Shown in pieces: positions 54,218-63,334 of a stretch of 64,000 nucleotides of DNA. Positions within the stretch are counted from its first letter, which is position 1. Every line of letters starts with the position of its first letter. The position numbers and the translations under genes are program-made. A model generated the notes under the pieces. That model did no database searches. It saw nothing but the letters and a program-made list of their open reading frames with translations, and was not told the DNA's origin. The stretch covers positions 620,001 to 684,000 of the forward strand of contig NZ_JADBEB010000001.1 in the NCBI RefSeq assembly GCF_014874095.1, given 5' to 3'. The stretch is from Plantactinospora soyae (GTDB taxonomy: Bacteria > Actinomycetota > Actinomycetes > Mycobacteriales > Micromonosporaceae).

Positions 54218-55093
54218 GTGACCACTCCTCCGCCGCCCGGACCCGGGTGGCAGCCACCCGACTCCGGCCCACCCGCGTCCGGCCCACCGGCATCCGGCCC
54301 GCCCGGGCCGCCACCGCCGGGCTACGGACCACCGCCCGGCTACGGCACCGCGCCCGGCTACGGACCACCGCCGGGGTACGGACCACCGCCGGGCCACGGG
54401 GCCGCCCCGGGTTATGGACCGCCACCCGGATACGGACCGCCGCCGGGCTACGGGCCACCACCCGGGTACGGGCCACCGCCGGGAGCACCGGGTGGCCAGC
54501 CGACGGCACCTCCGCCGACCGCCAAGCGGATCCCCGAGGACCAGCCGTTCGTGGTACGCCCGAACGCGGTCAAGCGGGGCCTGCTGCTCGGTGCGGTCGC
54601 CCTGCTGCCACTCCTGCTGATCGCCTGCGGCGTCGGAGTCGCTCTGCTCGGTTCGGACACCTCCTCCTCCGGCGGCGGCGGTTCGGCGCTGGCCCCGCTC
54701 GCCTTCTTCGGCTGCATGCTGGCCGTGATCGCGGCGTCGCTCGGCTTCCAGTTGTGGCTCATCGCCTCGGGCGGACCGGTGATGGCGGTCGGCCCGGCCG
54801 GCATGTGGATCAAGAGCCGTCCCACCCGTGGCCAGGCGATCTGGCTGCCCTGGGAGGGCATCGCGCAGATCTCCCGGCGCCGCTGGAGCCTGGAGAAGAT
54901 GGTGGTGGTCAAGGCCCGGGACCCCCGGGCGGACAGCAACCTCGGCGCCTTCACCGCCGTCGACGCCGGCCTGCTGAAACTCTTCTACGGCTCCGGCTTC
55001 ACCGCCACGCTGAACTTCGCCGACAAGCCGGAGGCGGAGATCATGGCGGCGATCACCCACTTCAGCGCCGGGCGCTGCCCGATCACCTGGTGA
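54218..55093 (+). CDS. membrane protein with PPPGYG-repeat N terminus
   Basis: A 291-residue protein. Residues ~1-105 are Pro/Gly/Tyr repeats (PPPGYGPPPGYG), disordered and likely cytoplasmic. Two hydrophobic helices (GLLLGAVALLPLLLIACGVGVALL and APLAFFGCMLAVIAASLGFQLWLI) flank a Ser/Gly linker. A C-terminal soluble domain reads GPAGMWIKSRPTRGQAIWLPWEGIAQISRRRW, resembling bacterial PH-like domains. The function is unknown. GTG 54218 is preceded by GGAG. The repeat tract is coded by 15-18 nt tandem units that may vary in number. Confidence 0.72.
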   Translation: MTTPPPPGPGWQPPDSGPPASGPPASGPPGPPPPGYGPPPGYGTAPGYGPPPGYGPPPGHGAAPGYGPPPGYGPPPGYGPPPGYGPPPGAPGGQPTAPPPTAKRIPEDQPFVVRPNAVKRGLLLGAVALLPLLLIACGVGVALLGSDTSSSGGGGSALAPLAFFGCMLAVIAASLGFQLWLIASGGPVMAVGPAGMWIKSRPTRGQAIWLPWEGIAQISRRRWSLEKMVVVKARDPRADSNLGAFTAVDAGLLKLFYGSGFTATLNFADKPEAEIMAAITHFSAGRCPITW

Positions 55094-55352
55094 CCAACCC
55101 GTGCCGGTGACCGGCACCACCGCCGACCGGGCCGGACCACGTCCGGGTGAGCAAGCTAACGATCACCGGCGGACAGTTCGGCCTGCGTCGGGCACGATCG
55201 GCTGACCTGCGGCTACCTCCGGCCGGATACGCTCGACGAGTGTGCGGCGGGGATCGGTTCGGCGTGGACCACGTTCGCGTCGGCGGCCGGCCGCCGATAG
55301 CATCCACGGTGTCGGACAGCGCTGTCCTCCGTACTCGATCAAGGAGCGCACG

Positions 55353-58139
55353 GTGACCGACCAGCACGATCACGACGGCCCCGACGCGGCGCTGCGCGCT
55401 GACATCCGCCGGCTCGGCAAGCTCCTCGGTCAGACCCTCGCCCGGCAGGAGGGCCCGCCGCTGCTCGACCTGGTCGAGGAGGTCCGCGCCCTGGTCCGGC
55501 ACGACGCCGAGGCCGCCGCCCAGCGGCTCGGCGCGATGGACGTGACCACCGGCACCAAGCTGGCCCGCGCCTTCTCCACCTACTTCCACCTGGCGAACAT
55601 CACCGAGCAGGTGCACCGGTCCCGGGACCTGCGCCGGCAGCGGGCCGCGCACGGCGGCTGGCTGGACCAGGCCGCCCGGCTGATCCGCGAGCGGGGGGTG
55701 CCGCCGGAGGAGATCGCCTCGGCCGCGCGCCGGCTCGCCGTCCGTCCGGTCTTCACCGCCCACCCGACCGAGGCGGCCCGCCGGTCGATCCTGTCCAAGC
55801 TGCGTGCCGTCGCCGACGAACTCGACTCCGAGGCGGCCGCCGCCATCCTCTACGGCGCCAGCGACGAGGCCCCGGCCAACCGGCGGCTCGCCGAGCTGCT
55901 CGACCTGCTGTGGCAGACCGACGAGCTGCGGCTCGACCGGCCGGACCCTACCGACGAGGCCCGCAACGCCATCTACTACCTCCGGGACCTGTACGCCGAG
56001 GCGGCGCCGCAGGTGCTCGACGACCTCGCCGACACCCTGCGCGGGCTGGGCGTGGAAACCGCGCCGACGGCCCGGCCGCTCACCTTCGGCACCTGGATCG
56101 GCGGGGACCGGGACGGCAACCCCTTCGTCACCCCGCAGGTCACCCGGGACGTGCTGTTGATCCAGTACGAGCACGGCATCCAGGCGACCGAGGCGGCGAT
56201 GGAGTCGCTGATCAACGAGATCTCGGTCTCCCGGCGACTGCGCGGGGTGTCCCTCGACCTCTCCGCCAGCCTCGCCAAGGACCTGGACGCGCTGCCCGAG
56301 GTCGCGGCCCGGTTCCGTCGGGTGAACGCCGAGGAGCCGTACCGGCTCAAGGCGCGGTGCGTCCGGGCGAAGCTGGCCAACACCCGGCGCCGCCTGGGCC
56401 AGGGCACCCCGCACGTTCCGGGTCGGGACTACCGGGGCTCCGCCGACCTGCTCGGCGACCTGGAACTGATGCGCGCCTCGCTGGCCCGCAACTCCGGTCA
56501 GCTCACCGCCGTCGGCCGGCTCGCCTCGGCGATCAGGACGGTCGCGGCGTTCGGCCCGCACCTGGCGACCATGGACATCCGGGAGCACGCCGAGGCGCAC
56601 CACGCCGTACTCGCGCAGTTCTACACGGCCGTCGGCGAGGTGCCCGACTACGCGGCGCTGAGCCGTACCGAGCGGACCAAACTCCTCGCCGAGGAGCTGA
56701 CCGGACGCCGACCGCTGTCCACCATGGACACGCCGCTGACCGAGGCGGCCCGGAAGACCTTCGACGTCTTCGGTACGGTCCGCGAGGTCCAGGAGCGGTT
56801 CGGCGTCGAGGTGATCGAGTCGTACATCATCTCGATGACGCTCGGCGTGGACGACGTACTCGCGGCGGTGGTGCTGGCCCGGGAGGCCGGACTGGTCGAC
56901 GTGCACACCGGCCGGGCCCGGATCGGCTTCGTTCCGCTGCTGGAGACCCCGGCCGAACTCGACGCCGGTGGCGAGATGCTCGACGAACTGCTGTCGCTGC
57001 CGGCGTACCGGTCGCTGGTGGCGGCCCGGGGCGACGTGCAGGAGGTGATGCTCGGCTACTCCGACTCGAACAAGGAGGCGGGGATCACCACCTCACAGTG
57101 GTCGATCCACCGGGCCCAGCGCGCGCTGCGGGACGTGGCCGCCCGGCACAACGTACGGCTGCGGCTCTTCCACGGCCGGGGCGGTACGGTCGGCCGGGGC
57201 GGCGGGCCGACCCACGAGGCGATCCTGGCCCAGCCGTACGGCACCCTGGACGGCGAGATCAAGGTGACCGAGCAGGGTGAGGTCATCTCCGACAAGTACA
57301 CCCTGCCGTCGCTGGCCCGGGAGAACCTGGAGCTGACCCTGGCCGCCGTGTTGCAGAGCACGCTGCTGCACACCACGCCGCGCCAGCCCGCCGAGGCACT
57401 GGACCGGTGGGACTCCACGATGGACGTCGTCTCCGGTGCCGCGTACCGCCGCTACCGGTCGCTGGTCGAGAACCCGGACCTGCCCGCGTACTTCTGGGCC
57501 TCCACCCCGACCGAACTGCTCGGCGCGCTCAACATCGGCTCCCGGCCGGCGAAACGCCCCAACACCGGTGCCGGACTCGCCGGGCTGCGCGCGATCCCGT
57601 GGGTCTTCGGCTGGACCCAGACCCGGCAGATCGTTCCCGGCTGGTTCGGTGTCGGGTCCGGGCTGGCCGCCGCCCGTGAGGCGGGAATGGCCGACGTCCT
57701 CTGCGAGATGCACCGGGCCTGGCACTTCTTCGGAACGTTCCTGTCGAACGTCGAGATGATGCTGAGCAAGACCGACCTCAACATCGCCCGGCGGTACGTC
57801 GAGACCCTGGTGCCGGAGCCGCTGCACCCGATCTTCCACATGATCGAGGCGGAGTACGAGCTGACCAAACGCGAGGTGCTGGCCATCACCTCGTCACCGG
57901 CGCTGCTGGAGAACTCGCCCGTGCTGCAACGTACGCTCGCCGTCCGGGACACCTACCTGGAGCCGCTGCACCACCTCCAGGTGGCCCTGCTGCGGCAGTA
58001 CCGCGACTCGGGTGCCGCCGGCCGGGCCGTGGCCACCGCACCGGGCGGTCGGCGTGCCCCCGGCGACGGTACGGCGCTGGAGCGGGCCCTGCTCACCACC
58101 GTCAACGGCATCGCCGCGGGAATGCGCAACACCGGCTGA
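55353..58139 (+). CDS. ppc: phosphoenolpyruvate carboxylase
   Basis: Carboxylates PEP to oxaloacetate, the main anaplerotic entry to the TCA cycle, 928 aa. Catalytic H137 is in [29 protein letters not shown] contacts PEP, K574 is in [11 protein letters not shown], and the mobile loop is [16 protein letters not shown]. The C-terminal MRNTG ending, with a terminal glycine, is typical because the last residues form the allosteric aspartate site. GTG 55353 has AAGGAG 6 nt upstream. The ~210 bp before it show no gene. Confidence 0.97.
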   Translation: MTDQHDHDGPDAALRADIRRLGKLLGQTLARQEGPPLLDLVEEVRALVRHDAEAAAQRLGAMDVTTGTKLARAFSTYFHLANITEQVHRSRDLRRQRAAHGGWLDQAARLIRERGVPPEEIASAARRLAVRPVFTAHPTEAARRSILSKLRAVADELDSEAAAAILYGASDEAPANRRLAELLDLLWQTDELRLDRPDPTDEARNAIYYLRDLYAEAAPQVLDDLADTLRGLGVETAPTARPLTFGTWIGGDRDGNPFVTPQVTRDVLLIQYEHGIQATEAAMESLINEISVSRRLRGVSLDLSASLAKDLDALPEVAARFRRVNAEEPYRLKARCVRAKLANTRRRLGQGTPHVPGRDYRGSADLLGDLELMRASLARNSGQLTAVGRLASAIRTVAAFGPHLATMDIREHAEAHHAVLAQFYTAVGEVPDYAALSRTERTKLLAEELTGRRPLSTMDTPLTEAARKTFDVFGTVREVQERFGVEVIESYIISMTLGVDDVLAAVVLAREAGLVDVHTGRARIGFVPLLETPAELDAGGEMLDELLSLPAYRSLVAARGDVQEVMLGYSDSNKEAGITTSQWSIHRAQRALRDVAARHNVRLRLFHGRGGTVGRGGGPTHEAILAQPYGTLDGEIKVTEQGEVISDKYTLPSLARENLELTLAAVLQSTLLHTTPRQPAEALDRWDSTMDVVSGAAYRRYRSLVENPDLPAYFWASTPTELLGALNIGSRPAKRPNTGAGLAGLRAIPWVFGWTQTRQIVPGWFGVGSGLAAAREAGMADVLCEMHRAWHFFGTFLSNVEMMLSKTDLNIARRYVETLVPEPLHPIFHMIEAEYELTKREVLAITSSPALLENSPVLQRTLAVRDTYLEPLHHLQVALLRQYRDSGAAGRAVATAPGGRRAPGDGTALERALLTTVNGIAAGMRNTG

Positions 58140-58272
58140 CCGGCCGCGCCACCGACGTACCCGGTCCGACGCTCAGCGGGCGTGTCGGGTACGGACGCCG
58201 CGACCACGACGTCGTCGAGCACCTACCCTGCCAACCGGAGCGAACACCGACTTGGGGCGTACGGAGGAAGCG

Positions 58273-58725
58273 ATGCGGGTGACGGTGCGCAGGGCGACCC
58301 CGGTGGACGCGCCGGCACTGGCGCGGCTGCGCTGGCGACGGGTAGAGGAACATGACGAGCCCGCCATGGACCGCGACGTGTTCCTGGAGATCTTCACGAG
58401 TTGGACGGTCGACCACCTCGCCACCCACCTGCCGTTCCTTGCCGAGGTGGACGGCCGGCTCGCCGGGATGACCTGGCTGATGCTCGCCGACCGGGCGCCG
58501 AGCCCCTGGAACCTCGACCGCCGCACCGGCGACGTGCAGGCGGTCTACGTCATACCGGAGCTGCGCAACCTCGGGGTGGGAAAGATGCTGATCGACACCG
58601 TGCTCGCCGAGGCCCGGCTCCGCGAACTGGAGTCGGTGACGGTGCACTCCAGCGACCGCGCGGTGCCGTTCTATCTGCGGGCCGGCTTCAAGGAGGGCCA
58701 GAACCGGCTCGAATGGCGCCCCTGA
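58273..58725 (+). CDS. GNAT family N-acetyltransferase
   Basis: A 150-residue GNAT. The acetyl-CoA motif is VQAVYVIPELRNLGVGKMLIDTVLAEA, and the C-terminal VTVHSSDRAVPFYLRAGFKEG places the enzyme in the general GNAT fold. The N-terminal half RRATPVDAPALARLRWRRVEEH is the usual first strand-helix pair. The acceptor is unknown. ATG 58273 is preceded by GGAGG. It lies 133 bp downstream of ppc. Confidence 0.9.
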   Translation: MRVTVRRATPVDAPALARLRWRRVEEHDEPAMDRDVFLEIFTSWTVDHLATHLPFLAEVDGRLAGMTWLMLADRAPSPWNLDRRTGDVQAVYVIPELRNLGVGKMLIDTVLAEARLRELESVTVHSSDRAVPFYLRAGFKEGQNRLEWRP

Positions 58726-58739
58726 GTCCGCTCGGAAGC

Positions 58740-58769
58740 GGGGCGACCGGCATTGCGCTCGGTCGCCCC
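58740..58769. terminator. bidirectional hairpin terminator
   Basis: GGGGCGACCG (58740-58749) pairs perfectly with CGGTCGCCCC (58760-58769) over 10 nt, between the convergent GNAT and secreted-protein genes. Confidence 0.65.
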
Positions 58770-58791
58770 GGTCCGGTTGCCCCGGCAGCCG

Positions 58792-59271
58792 TTAGAAGGC
58801 GTCAACGACGTTGAAGTACGACCACACCGCCGGCGGCCCGCAGATGGCGCGCAGGCTGTACGCACCCACCGCCGGCAGTACCGGGCTGTACCCACGGATC
58901 AGCGGATCGGTGCACTCCAGGTAGATCTGGACCGCACCGGTGTAGACCTCGCAGTAGAACTCGATGGAGTAGCCCGGCGGGGCGTACCCGTAGTAGCAGT
59001 TGAACAGCGACACGGTGGCGGCCTTGGCGGAGGTACGGATCGCCGTCATCCGCGACAGGTCGGGCTTCGTCTTCTGGACGGTGAACATCTCCGTGTCCAC
59101 CGGATGGGCCTTGCCGTTGGCGAGTTCGCCGGCCGGCGCCGGTGCCGGTGCCGGTGCCGCAGCGGCTGGCGCTCCGATGAAGGCGCACGCCGCCAACATG
59201 ACCAGCGCGGTTACCGCCAGCCGTAGTGTGGTTGCGATGCCGGACCTCGATCCGGCGAACGGTCGACTCAT
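58792..59271 (-). CDS. small secreted protein, cysteine-containing
   Basis: A 159-residue exported protein. The signal peptide is SGIATTLRLAVTALVMLAACAFIGAPAAAA-like, with cleavage probably near AAAA. A short Ala-Pro repeat (APAPAPAPAG) follows. The mature domain has four cysteines (FNCYYG, EFYCEVY, LECTDP, RAICGPP) that could form two disulfides, and is rich in Tyr. I do not recognise a family. ATG 59271 is preceded by GAGGAG with 9-nt spacing, which decides it over an upstream ATG at 59343. Confidence 0.75.
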   Translation of the reverse strand: MSRPFAGSRSGIATTLRLAVTALVMLAACAFIGAPAAAAPAPAPAPAGELANGKAHPVDTEMFTVQKTKPDLSRMTAIRTSAKAATVSLFNCYYGYAPPGYSIEFYCEVYTGAVQIYLECTDPLIRGYSPVLPAVGAYSLRAICGPPAVWSYFNVVDAF

Positions 59272-59421
59272 GTGGCCAGCTCCTCGGTCAGGTTCCGATG
59301 GGGCGACTCCGCCATCGGGAAACCCGACTATGGCGCCCGGCACTGGACAGCATCTGGACCGCGACTGAAGGCTCGAATGGTCGCGGCCCCGCCCGCCGGC
59401 GGCTGATCGCGTTCGCGCCGG

Positions 59422-60132
59422 TCAGCTCGTCTCGCCCGCGACGCTGAACGAGCGCAGCCGGTCGATGGCGAGCACGGTGAAGCCGACCGTGAAGACAGCG
59501 GACATCACGATCGCCACCGGCAGCGACACCTTGCCCTCCAGCAACGTCGTCGGCGCGATCGTGTCGGCCACCGTCATCACGTAGTGCTGGATCGACAGCA
59601 CAGTCGTACCGCTGACGACGTTGCCGAGCAGCCCCTCCCAGATCAGCACGTACACCAGGCCGAGCAGCACCGGGCGGCGGGTGATCAGGCTGAGCGCCAG
59701 GAAGAACGCCGAGTAGACCAGCGCGCCGATCGCGGTGGCCGCGGCCAGCCCCAGCCCGAACCGGATCGAGTTGGCCAGTACCCCGGCGACGTAGAGCGGA
59801 ATGGCGGCGGTCAGGGCGGTGACCGCCGCCGCCACCCCGAGCTTGGGCAGCACGATCTGCCAGCGGGGCAGCGGCTTGGTCAGCACGTGCACCAGGGTTC
59901 CGTCGTCGATCTCGGAACCCAACACTCCGGTGCCGACGATCAGCGCGATGACCGGCAGCACCACCCCGAGGCCGAGCCCGTAGATGATCGGCGCGCCCCA
60001 CTGGCCGGGTTCGACCCCGGCCGCCCGGGACAGCGCCGCCAGGAAGACCAGCAGCATCGGCAGGGGGAACAGCAGCAGGAACCGCCGACGGCCGAAGAGA
60101 CCGCGTGCGGTGATCCAGGAGATAGTCGACAC
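59422..60132 (-). CDS. ABC transporter permease
   Basis: ABC-2-type permease of 236 aa with about six hydrophobic helices (LLLFPLPMLLVFLAALSRAAG, GLGLGVVLPVIALIVGTGVLG, VLLGLVYVLIWEGLLGNVV). The DDGTLVHVLTKPLPRWQIVLPKLGVAA segment, with a short amphipathic coupling helix, is characteristic of ABC-2 exporters. It is the downstream partner of the ABC ATPase at 60198, separated from it by the 44-bp dispersed repeat. The start is GTG 60132. The cargo is unknown. Confidence 0.9.
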   Translation of the reverse strand: MSTISWITARGLFGRRRFLLLFPLPMLLVFLAALSRAAGVEPGQWGAPIIYGLGLGVVLPVIALIVGTGVLGSEIDDGTLVHVLTKPLPRWQIVLPKLGVAAAVTALTAAIPLYVAGVLANSIRFGLGLAAATAIGALVYSAFFLALSLITRRPVLLGLVYVLIWEGLLGNVVSGTTVLSIQHYVMTVADTIAPTTLLEGKVSLPVAIVMSAVFTVGFTVLAIDRLRSFSVAGETS

Positions 60133-60146
60133 CAGTTACTCCTTAG

Positions 60147-60190
60147 TTCGCGACTGCGGGGCTCGCAAAACCGGCTCACTCCTCGCGCTC
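60147..60190. repeat. single copy of the 44-bp stop-associated repeat
   Basis: It matches 48032-48075 at 42 of 44 positions. On the minus strand it begins 7 nt after the TGA of the ABC ATPase gene and lies before the permease start, so it sits inside an operon-like pair. It includes a GC-rich core, though here the hairpin CTGCG/CGCAG is changed to TTGCG. Confidence 0.85.
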
Positions 60191-60197
60191 ACGGACT

Positions 60198-61109
60198 TCA
60201 CGCCTCCACAAGGTAGGAGAAGACACTCTCCAGGGACTCGTCCGAGGGCAGCAGTCGGCGTACCCGGATGCCCGAAGCCAGCGCGATCTTCGGCAGTGCC
60301 CGGGTGAAGCTGCCGTAGTCACCGGCCCGGACGGTCAGCCCGTCGCGGTCGATGTCCACGCCGTTGACCGACGGCTGCCCCATCAGCTCGACCGCCAGCC
60401 GCCGGTCGTCGCTGGACTGGACCGCGAAGACGTGCGGGCGGTTGGTCATCAGCCGCCGGATCGTCCGGAAGTCGCCGGAGGCCGCCAGCCGGCCCGAGAC
60501 GATCACCTGGACCGTCCCGGAGACCTGCTCGACCTCCTCCAGGATGTGCGAGCTGAACAGGATGGTCCGGCCGGCACCGCCGAGCGAGTGCAGCAGCTCC
60601 ATCATGTGCATCCGCTGTCTCGGGTCCATCCCGTTGAACGGCTCGTCGAGCAGGAGCACCTCGGGATCGTGCACGAGCGCGGCGGCGACCCGGGCCCGCT
60701 GGCGCATGCCCTTGGAGTAGGTACCGATCCGGCGGTCCTGGGCGTCGGCCAGCTCCACCAGGTCGATCGCCCGCTGCGCCGCCGCCTCCGGCTGGGGCAG
60801 ACGGTGCAGCCGGGCGCTGGCCAGCACGAACTCGTACGCGCTGAGGAAGTCGTAGACGGCCTCACGCTCGGTGACCAGGCCGAGTCGGCGGTAGACGGCC
60901 GGGTTCCGCCAGGTGGGTTCACCGCCGAGCGTCACCGTGCCCCGCGAGGGGGCCAGGAACCCGGCCATCATGTGCAGCACGGTGGTCTTGCCGGCGCCGT
61001 TCGGTCCCAGCAGACCGGTGACCCCGGTGCCGAGACTCATCGTCACGTCGTTGACCGCCACCACGTTGCCGTACCAGCGGGACACCCCGCTGAGGTCCAC
61101 GTTCGTCAT
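60198..61109 (-). CDS. ABC transporter ATP-binding protein
   Basis: ABC ATPase of 303 aa. Walker A is GLLGPNGAGKTTVLHMMAG, the signature TYSKGMRQRARVAAAL, Walker B EVLLLDEPFNGMDP, and the H-loop ILFSSHILEEVEQ. The C-terminal ~85 residues (after SGRLAASGDF) are the accessory domain typical of ABC-2 exporters. ATG 61109 was chosen over an upstream ATG because homology starts there and AAAGG precedes it. It probably pairs with the permease at 59422. It is downstream of a second ATPase/permease pair. Confidence 0.95.
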   Translation of the reverse strand: MTNVDLSGVSRWYGNVVAVNDVTMSLGTGVTGLLGPNGAGKTTVLHMMAGFLAPSRGTVTLGGEPTWRNPAVYRRLGLVTEREAVYDFLSAYEFVLASARLHRLPQPEAAAQRAIDLVELADAQDRRIGTYSKGMRQRARVAAALVHDPEVLLLDEPFNGMDPRQRMHMMELLHSLGGAGRTILFSSHILEEVEQVSGTVQVIVSGRLAASGDFRTIRRLMTNRPHVFAVQSSDDRRLAVELMGQPSVNGVDIDRDGLTVRAGDYGSFTRALPKIALASGIRVRRLLPSDESLESVFSYLVEA

Positions 61110-61161
61110 GCTGAGTGACCTTTCATTCCCCACCGGCTTCTGGAACGCGCGCTTCCCACGC

Positions 61162-62046
61162 TCACTTGGCGGCGACCTTCCGGTAGCGGGCGAGCAGGAG
61201 GAGTACACAACCGGTTACCAGGGCGACCGTCACGATGGCGTACAGCGGGCCGTAGCCGCCGATGCCGGCCTCGCCGGTCGACTCGAACACCCAGTCCCCG
61301 AGCCCGCTGACCAGGCTGACCGGGCTGGCCAGGCCGGCCAGCTGATTCGCGGTCGCGTTCGGCATCAGGGCCAGCACCACCACGACCGGGGTGGTGAGCA
61401 TGAAGGCACCCACGATCGCCCCGGCCGCGAGGGCGCGCCGCCGGATCAGCGACGAGATCAGCAGCGCCACGGCGCCGAAGACCACCGCGTGGACGGCCAC
61501 ATAGGCCAACGCACCCACGAAGTCACCGAACTCGCTCCACACCAGGCCGACCTCGCCCAGGGTGAAGGCGGCCCCGACGAACATCACCGTCATCGGTCCG
61601 GCCAGCAGCAGGAAGGTCGCGCAGACCAGGGACGCCAGCCGGGCCAGTGCGTAGTCGCCACGGCGCAGCGGGCGGGCGAAGTACAGCGGCAGCACACCAC
61701 TGTGCAGGTCGCGGGAGGCGAGTTCCGGTGCGACGACGGCAGAGAAGAAGATGATCAGGACCGTCAGCACCTCGGGGAACTCGGCGTAGCCCAGTACCAC
61801 CTCGCCGGTCTGGGCGCGTATCGCGGTCAGCACCACGGCGACGACTCCGACCACCCCGATCAGCAGCCACGGGAAGATCTTCGCCTTCGCGGTACGGCCG
61901 AGTCCGAAGGCGGCCCGCAGTCCGTGCAGGAACAGCGCACCGAAGATGTGCCGCCGGCCGAGCCGGGAACCGGCGTACCGCTGGTAGCCGATGTCGTGGA
62001 TGACTCCGGTGGGCCGGGCGGCCTGCTGGGTGTCGAGCGTGGTCAC
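61162..62046 (-). CDS. ABC transporter permease
   Basis: ABC-2-type permease of 294 aa. The N-terminal region VIHDIGYQRYAGSRLGRRHIFGALFLHGLRAAFG is typical of the actinobacterial exporter permease group. About six helices follow (IFPWLLIGVVGVVAVVLTAIRA, ALAGAIVGAFMLTTPVVVVLALM-like, and the C-terminal AIVTVALVTGCVLLLLARY). ASRDLHSGVLPLYFARPLRRGDYALARL is the coupling-helix region. GTG 62046 overlaps the upstream ATPase stop by 4 bp, so the two are coupled. Confidence 0.92.
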   Translation of the reverse strand: MTTLDTQQAARPTGVIHDIGYQRYAGSRLGRRHIFGALFLHGLRAAFGLGRTAKAKIFPWLLIGVVGVVAVVLTAIRAQTGEVVLGYAEFPEVLTVLIIFFSAVVAPELASRDLHSGVLPLYFARPLRRGDYALARLASLVCATFLLLAGPMTVMFVGAAFTLGEVGLVWSEFGDFVGALAYVAVHAVVFGAVALLISSLIRRRALAAGAIVGAFMLTTPVVVVLALMPNATANQLAGLASPVSLVSGLGDWVFESTGEAGIGGYGPLYAIVTVALVTGCVLLLLARYRKVAAK

Positions 62047-63023
62047 TGGAGTCCTTCCCGGGTGGTGCCGGCGGCGGCCGGCTCGGCCGGCTGGCTCGGC
62101 TCGGCGGGCTCGGCAGGCTGGGTCGGTTCGGTGGCGAAAAGCTCCGCGACCCGGTGCCGTCGCTGGTCGAGCCGGTGCAACGGCAGGTCGAGTTCGGCGA
62201 CGGCGGTCAGGATCAGGTCGTACGTCGCGTCGTCGAGCAGCGGTACGAGCAGCAGTTGACCGTCGGCGCGTACCGACAGGCCCGCCTCGGTCAGCCGGGC
62301 GGCCAACTCCTCGGTGCCCTCGCTGACCTCGATCGAGAGCACCTCGGTCACCGTGGTCATGTCGGAGAGCTGCGCGGAACGGAGCAGTCGACCGCCCTCG
62401 ATCGCGACGAGGGCGTCACAGATCCGTTCGACCTCGCCGAGCAGGTGCGAACAGACCAGCACGGAGATGCCGAACTCGGTGCCGATCCGTTCGATCAGGG
62501 CGAGCATGGCATCCCGGCCGGCCGGGTCCAGTCCGTTGGTCGGCTCGTCGAGCAGCAGCAGATCCGGGTCGTGCACCAGGGCCTGGGCCAGCTTGACCCG
62601 CTGCTTCATCCCGGTCGAGTAACCGCCGATCTGCCGGTACCGCTCCTCGTAGAGGCCGACGTGCCGCAGCGTCTCGGAGGCCCGCTCCCGGGCGATCGTC
62701 CGGGGCAGCCCGCTCATCCGTCCCATGTGCGTGACGAACTCGGCTGCCGACAGGTCCGGCGGCAGACAGTCGTGTTCGGGCATGTAGCCGACCCGGGTCC
62801 GGACCTCGTGCCCGTCCACGGTCGGGTCGAGCCCGAGCACCCTGGCCTGCCCGCTGGTCGGGCCGAGCAGACCCAGCATGATCTTGATGAAGGTCGACTT
62901 GCCGGCCCCGTTGGCCCCGACCAGACCGACGATGCCGGGCTCCACGGTGACCGTCAGGTCGGACAGCGCGGTCACCTGGTTGCCGTACGTCTTGGTCAGC
63001 GACTGGGTCGCGATCAGTGTCAC
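62043..63023 (-). CDS. ABC transporter ATP-binding protein
   Basis: ABC ATPase of 326 aa. Walker A is GLVGANGAGKSTFIKIMLG, the signature GGYSTGMKQRVKLAQAL, Walker B DLLLLDEPTNGLDPAGR, and the H-loop VLVCSHLLGEVERI. The C-terminal accessory domain ends in a Pro/Ala/Glu/Gln tail (PAEPAEPSQPAEP) coded by short tandem repeats. GTG 63023 lies 6 nt after TAGGGT on the minus strand, predicting a leaderless message and making it the first gene of the four-gene ABC cluster. It is coupled to the permease at 61162. The cargo is unknown. Confidence 0.95.
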   Translation of the reverse strand: MTLIATQSLTKTYGNQVTALSDLTVTVEPGIVGLVGANGAGKSTFIKIMLGLLGPTSGQARVLGLDPTVDGHEVRTRVGYMPEHDCLPPDLSAAEFVTHMGRMSGLPRTIARERASETLRHVGLYEERYRQIGGYSTGMKQRVKLAQALVHDPDLLLLDEPTNGLDPAGRDAMLALIERIGTEFGISVLVCSHLLGEVERICDALVAIEGGRLLRSAQLSDMTTVTEVLSIEVSEGTEELAARLTEAGLSVRADGQLLLVPLLDDATYDLILTAVAELDLPLHRLDQRRHRVAELFATEPTQPAEPAEPSQPAEPAAAGTTREGLQ

Positions 63024-63334
63024 GCCGCCACCCTAGAGCCCCGGAGCCCGGCAGGGGGTCCGGGACAGACCCTGAGGGTTCCCCTGATCCTTGTGGCCCG
63101 TCACCCTGATCCGGCTCGGCCGGGCGGACAAAACCAGCCAACCTGGCGCCTCGGGCCACCGATTGGGTTCGACCGGTCATTCGACGCTTCCGAACTTCCC
63201 TCGGTTGGGTAATCTCCTCGTGGCCACCGATCAAACACGGTGCTGCCGATCGGGACGTCCAATCGGGAGTGGCGGTCTCGACCGATCGGCGGCAGGCTGA
63301 GAAACTGTGGGCCGGCCGGGTAGTTGGGGGTGCG
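63024..63334. promoter_or_regulatory. 311-bp divergent intergenic region
   Basis: On the minus strand TAGGGT at about 63035-63030 precedes the ABC ATPase GTG by 6 nt. For the plus-strand gene, TAGTTG at 63321-63326 stands 8 nt before the ATG with GGGGGTG between; TAATCT at 63210 is another candidate. CCGAT/ATCGG half-sites recur at about 63247-63290. No gene is supported. Confidence 0.4.
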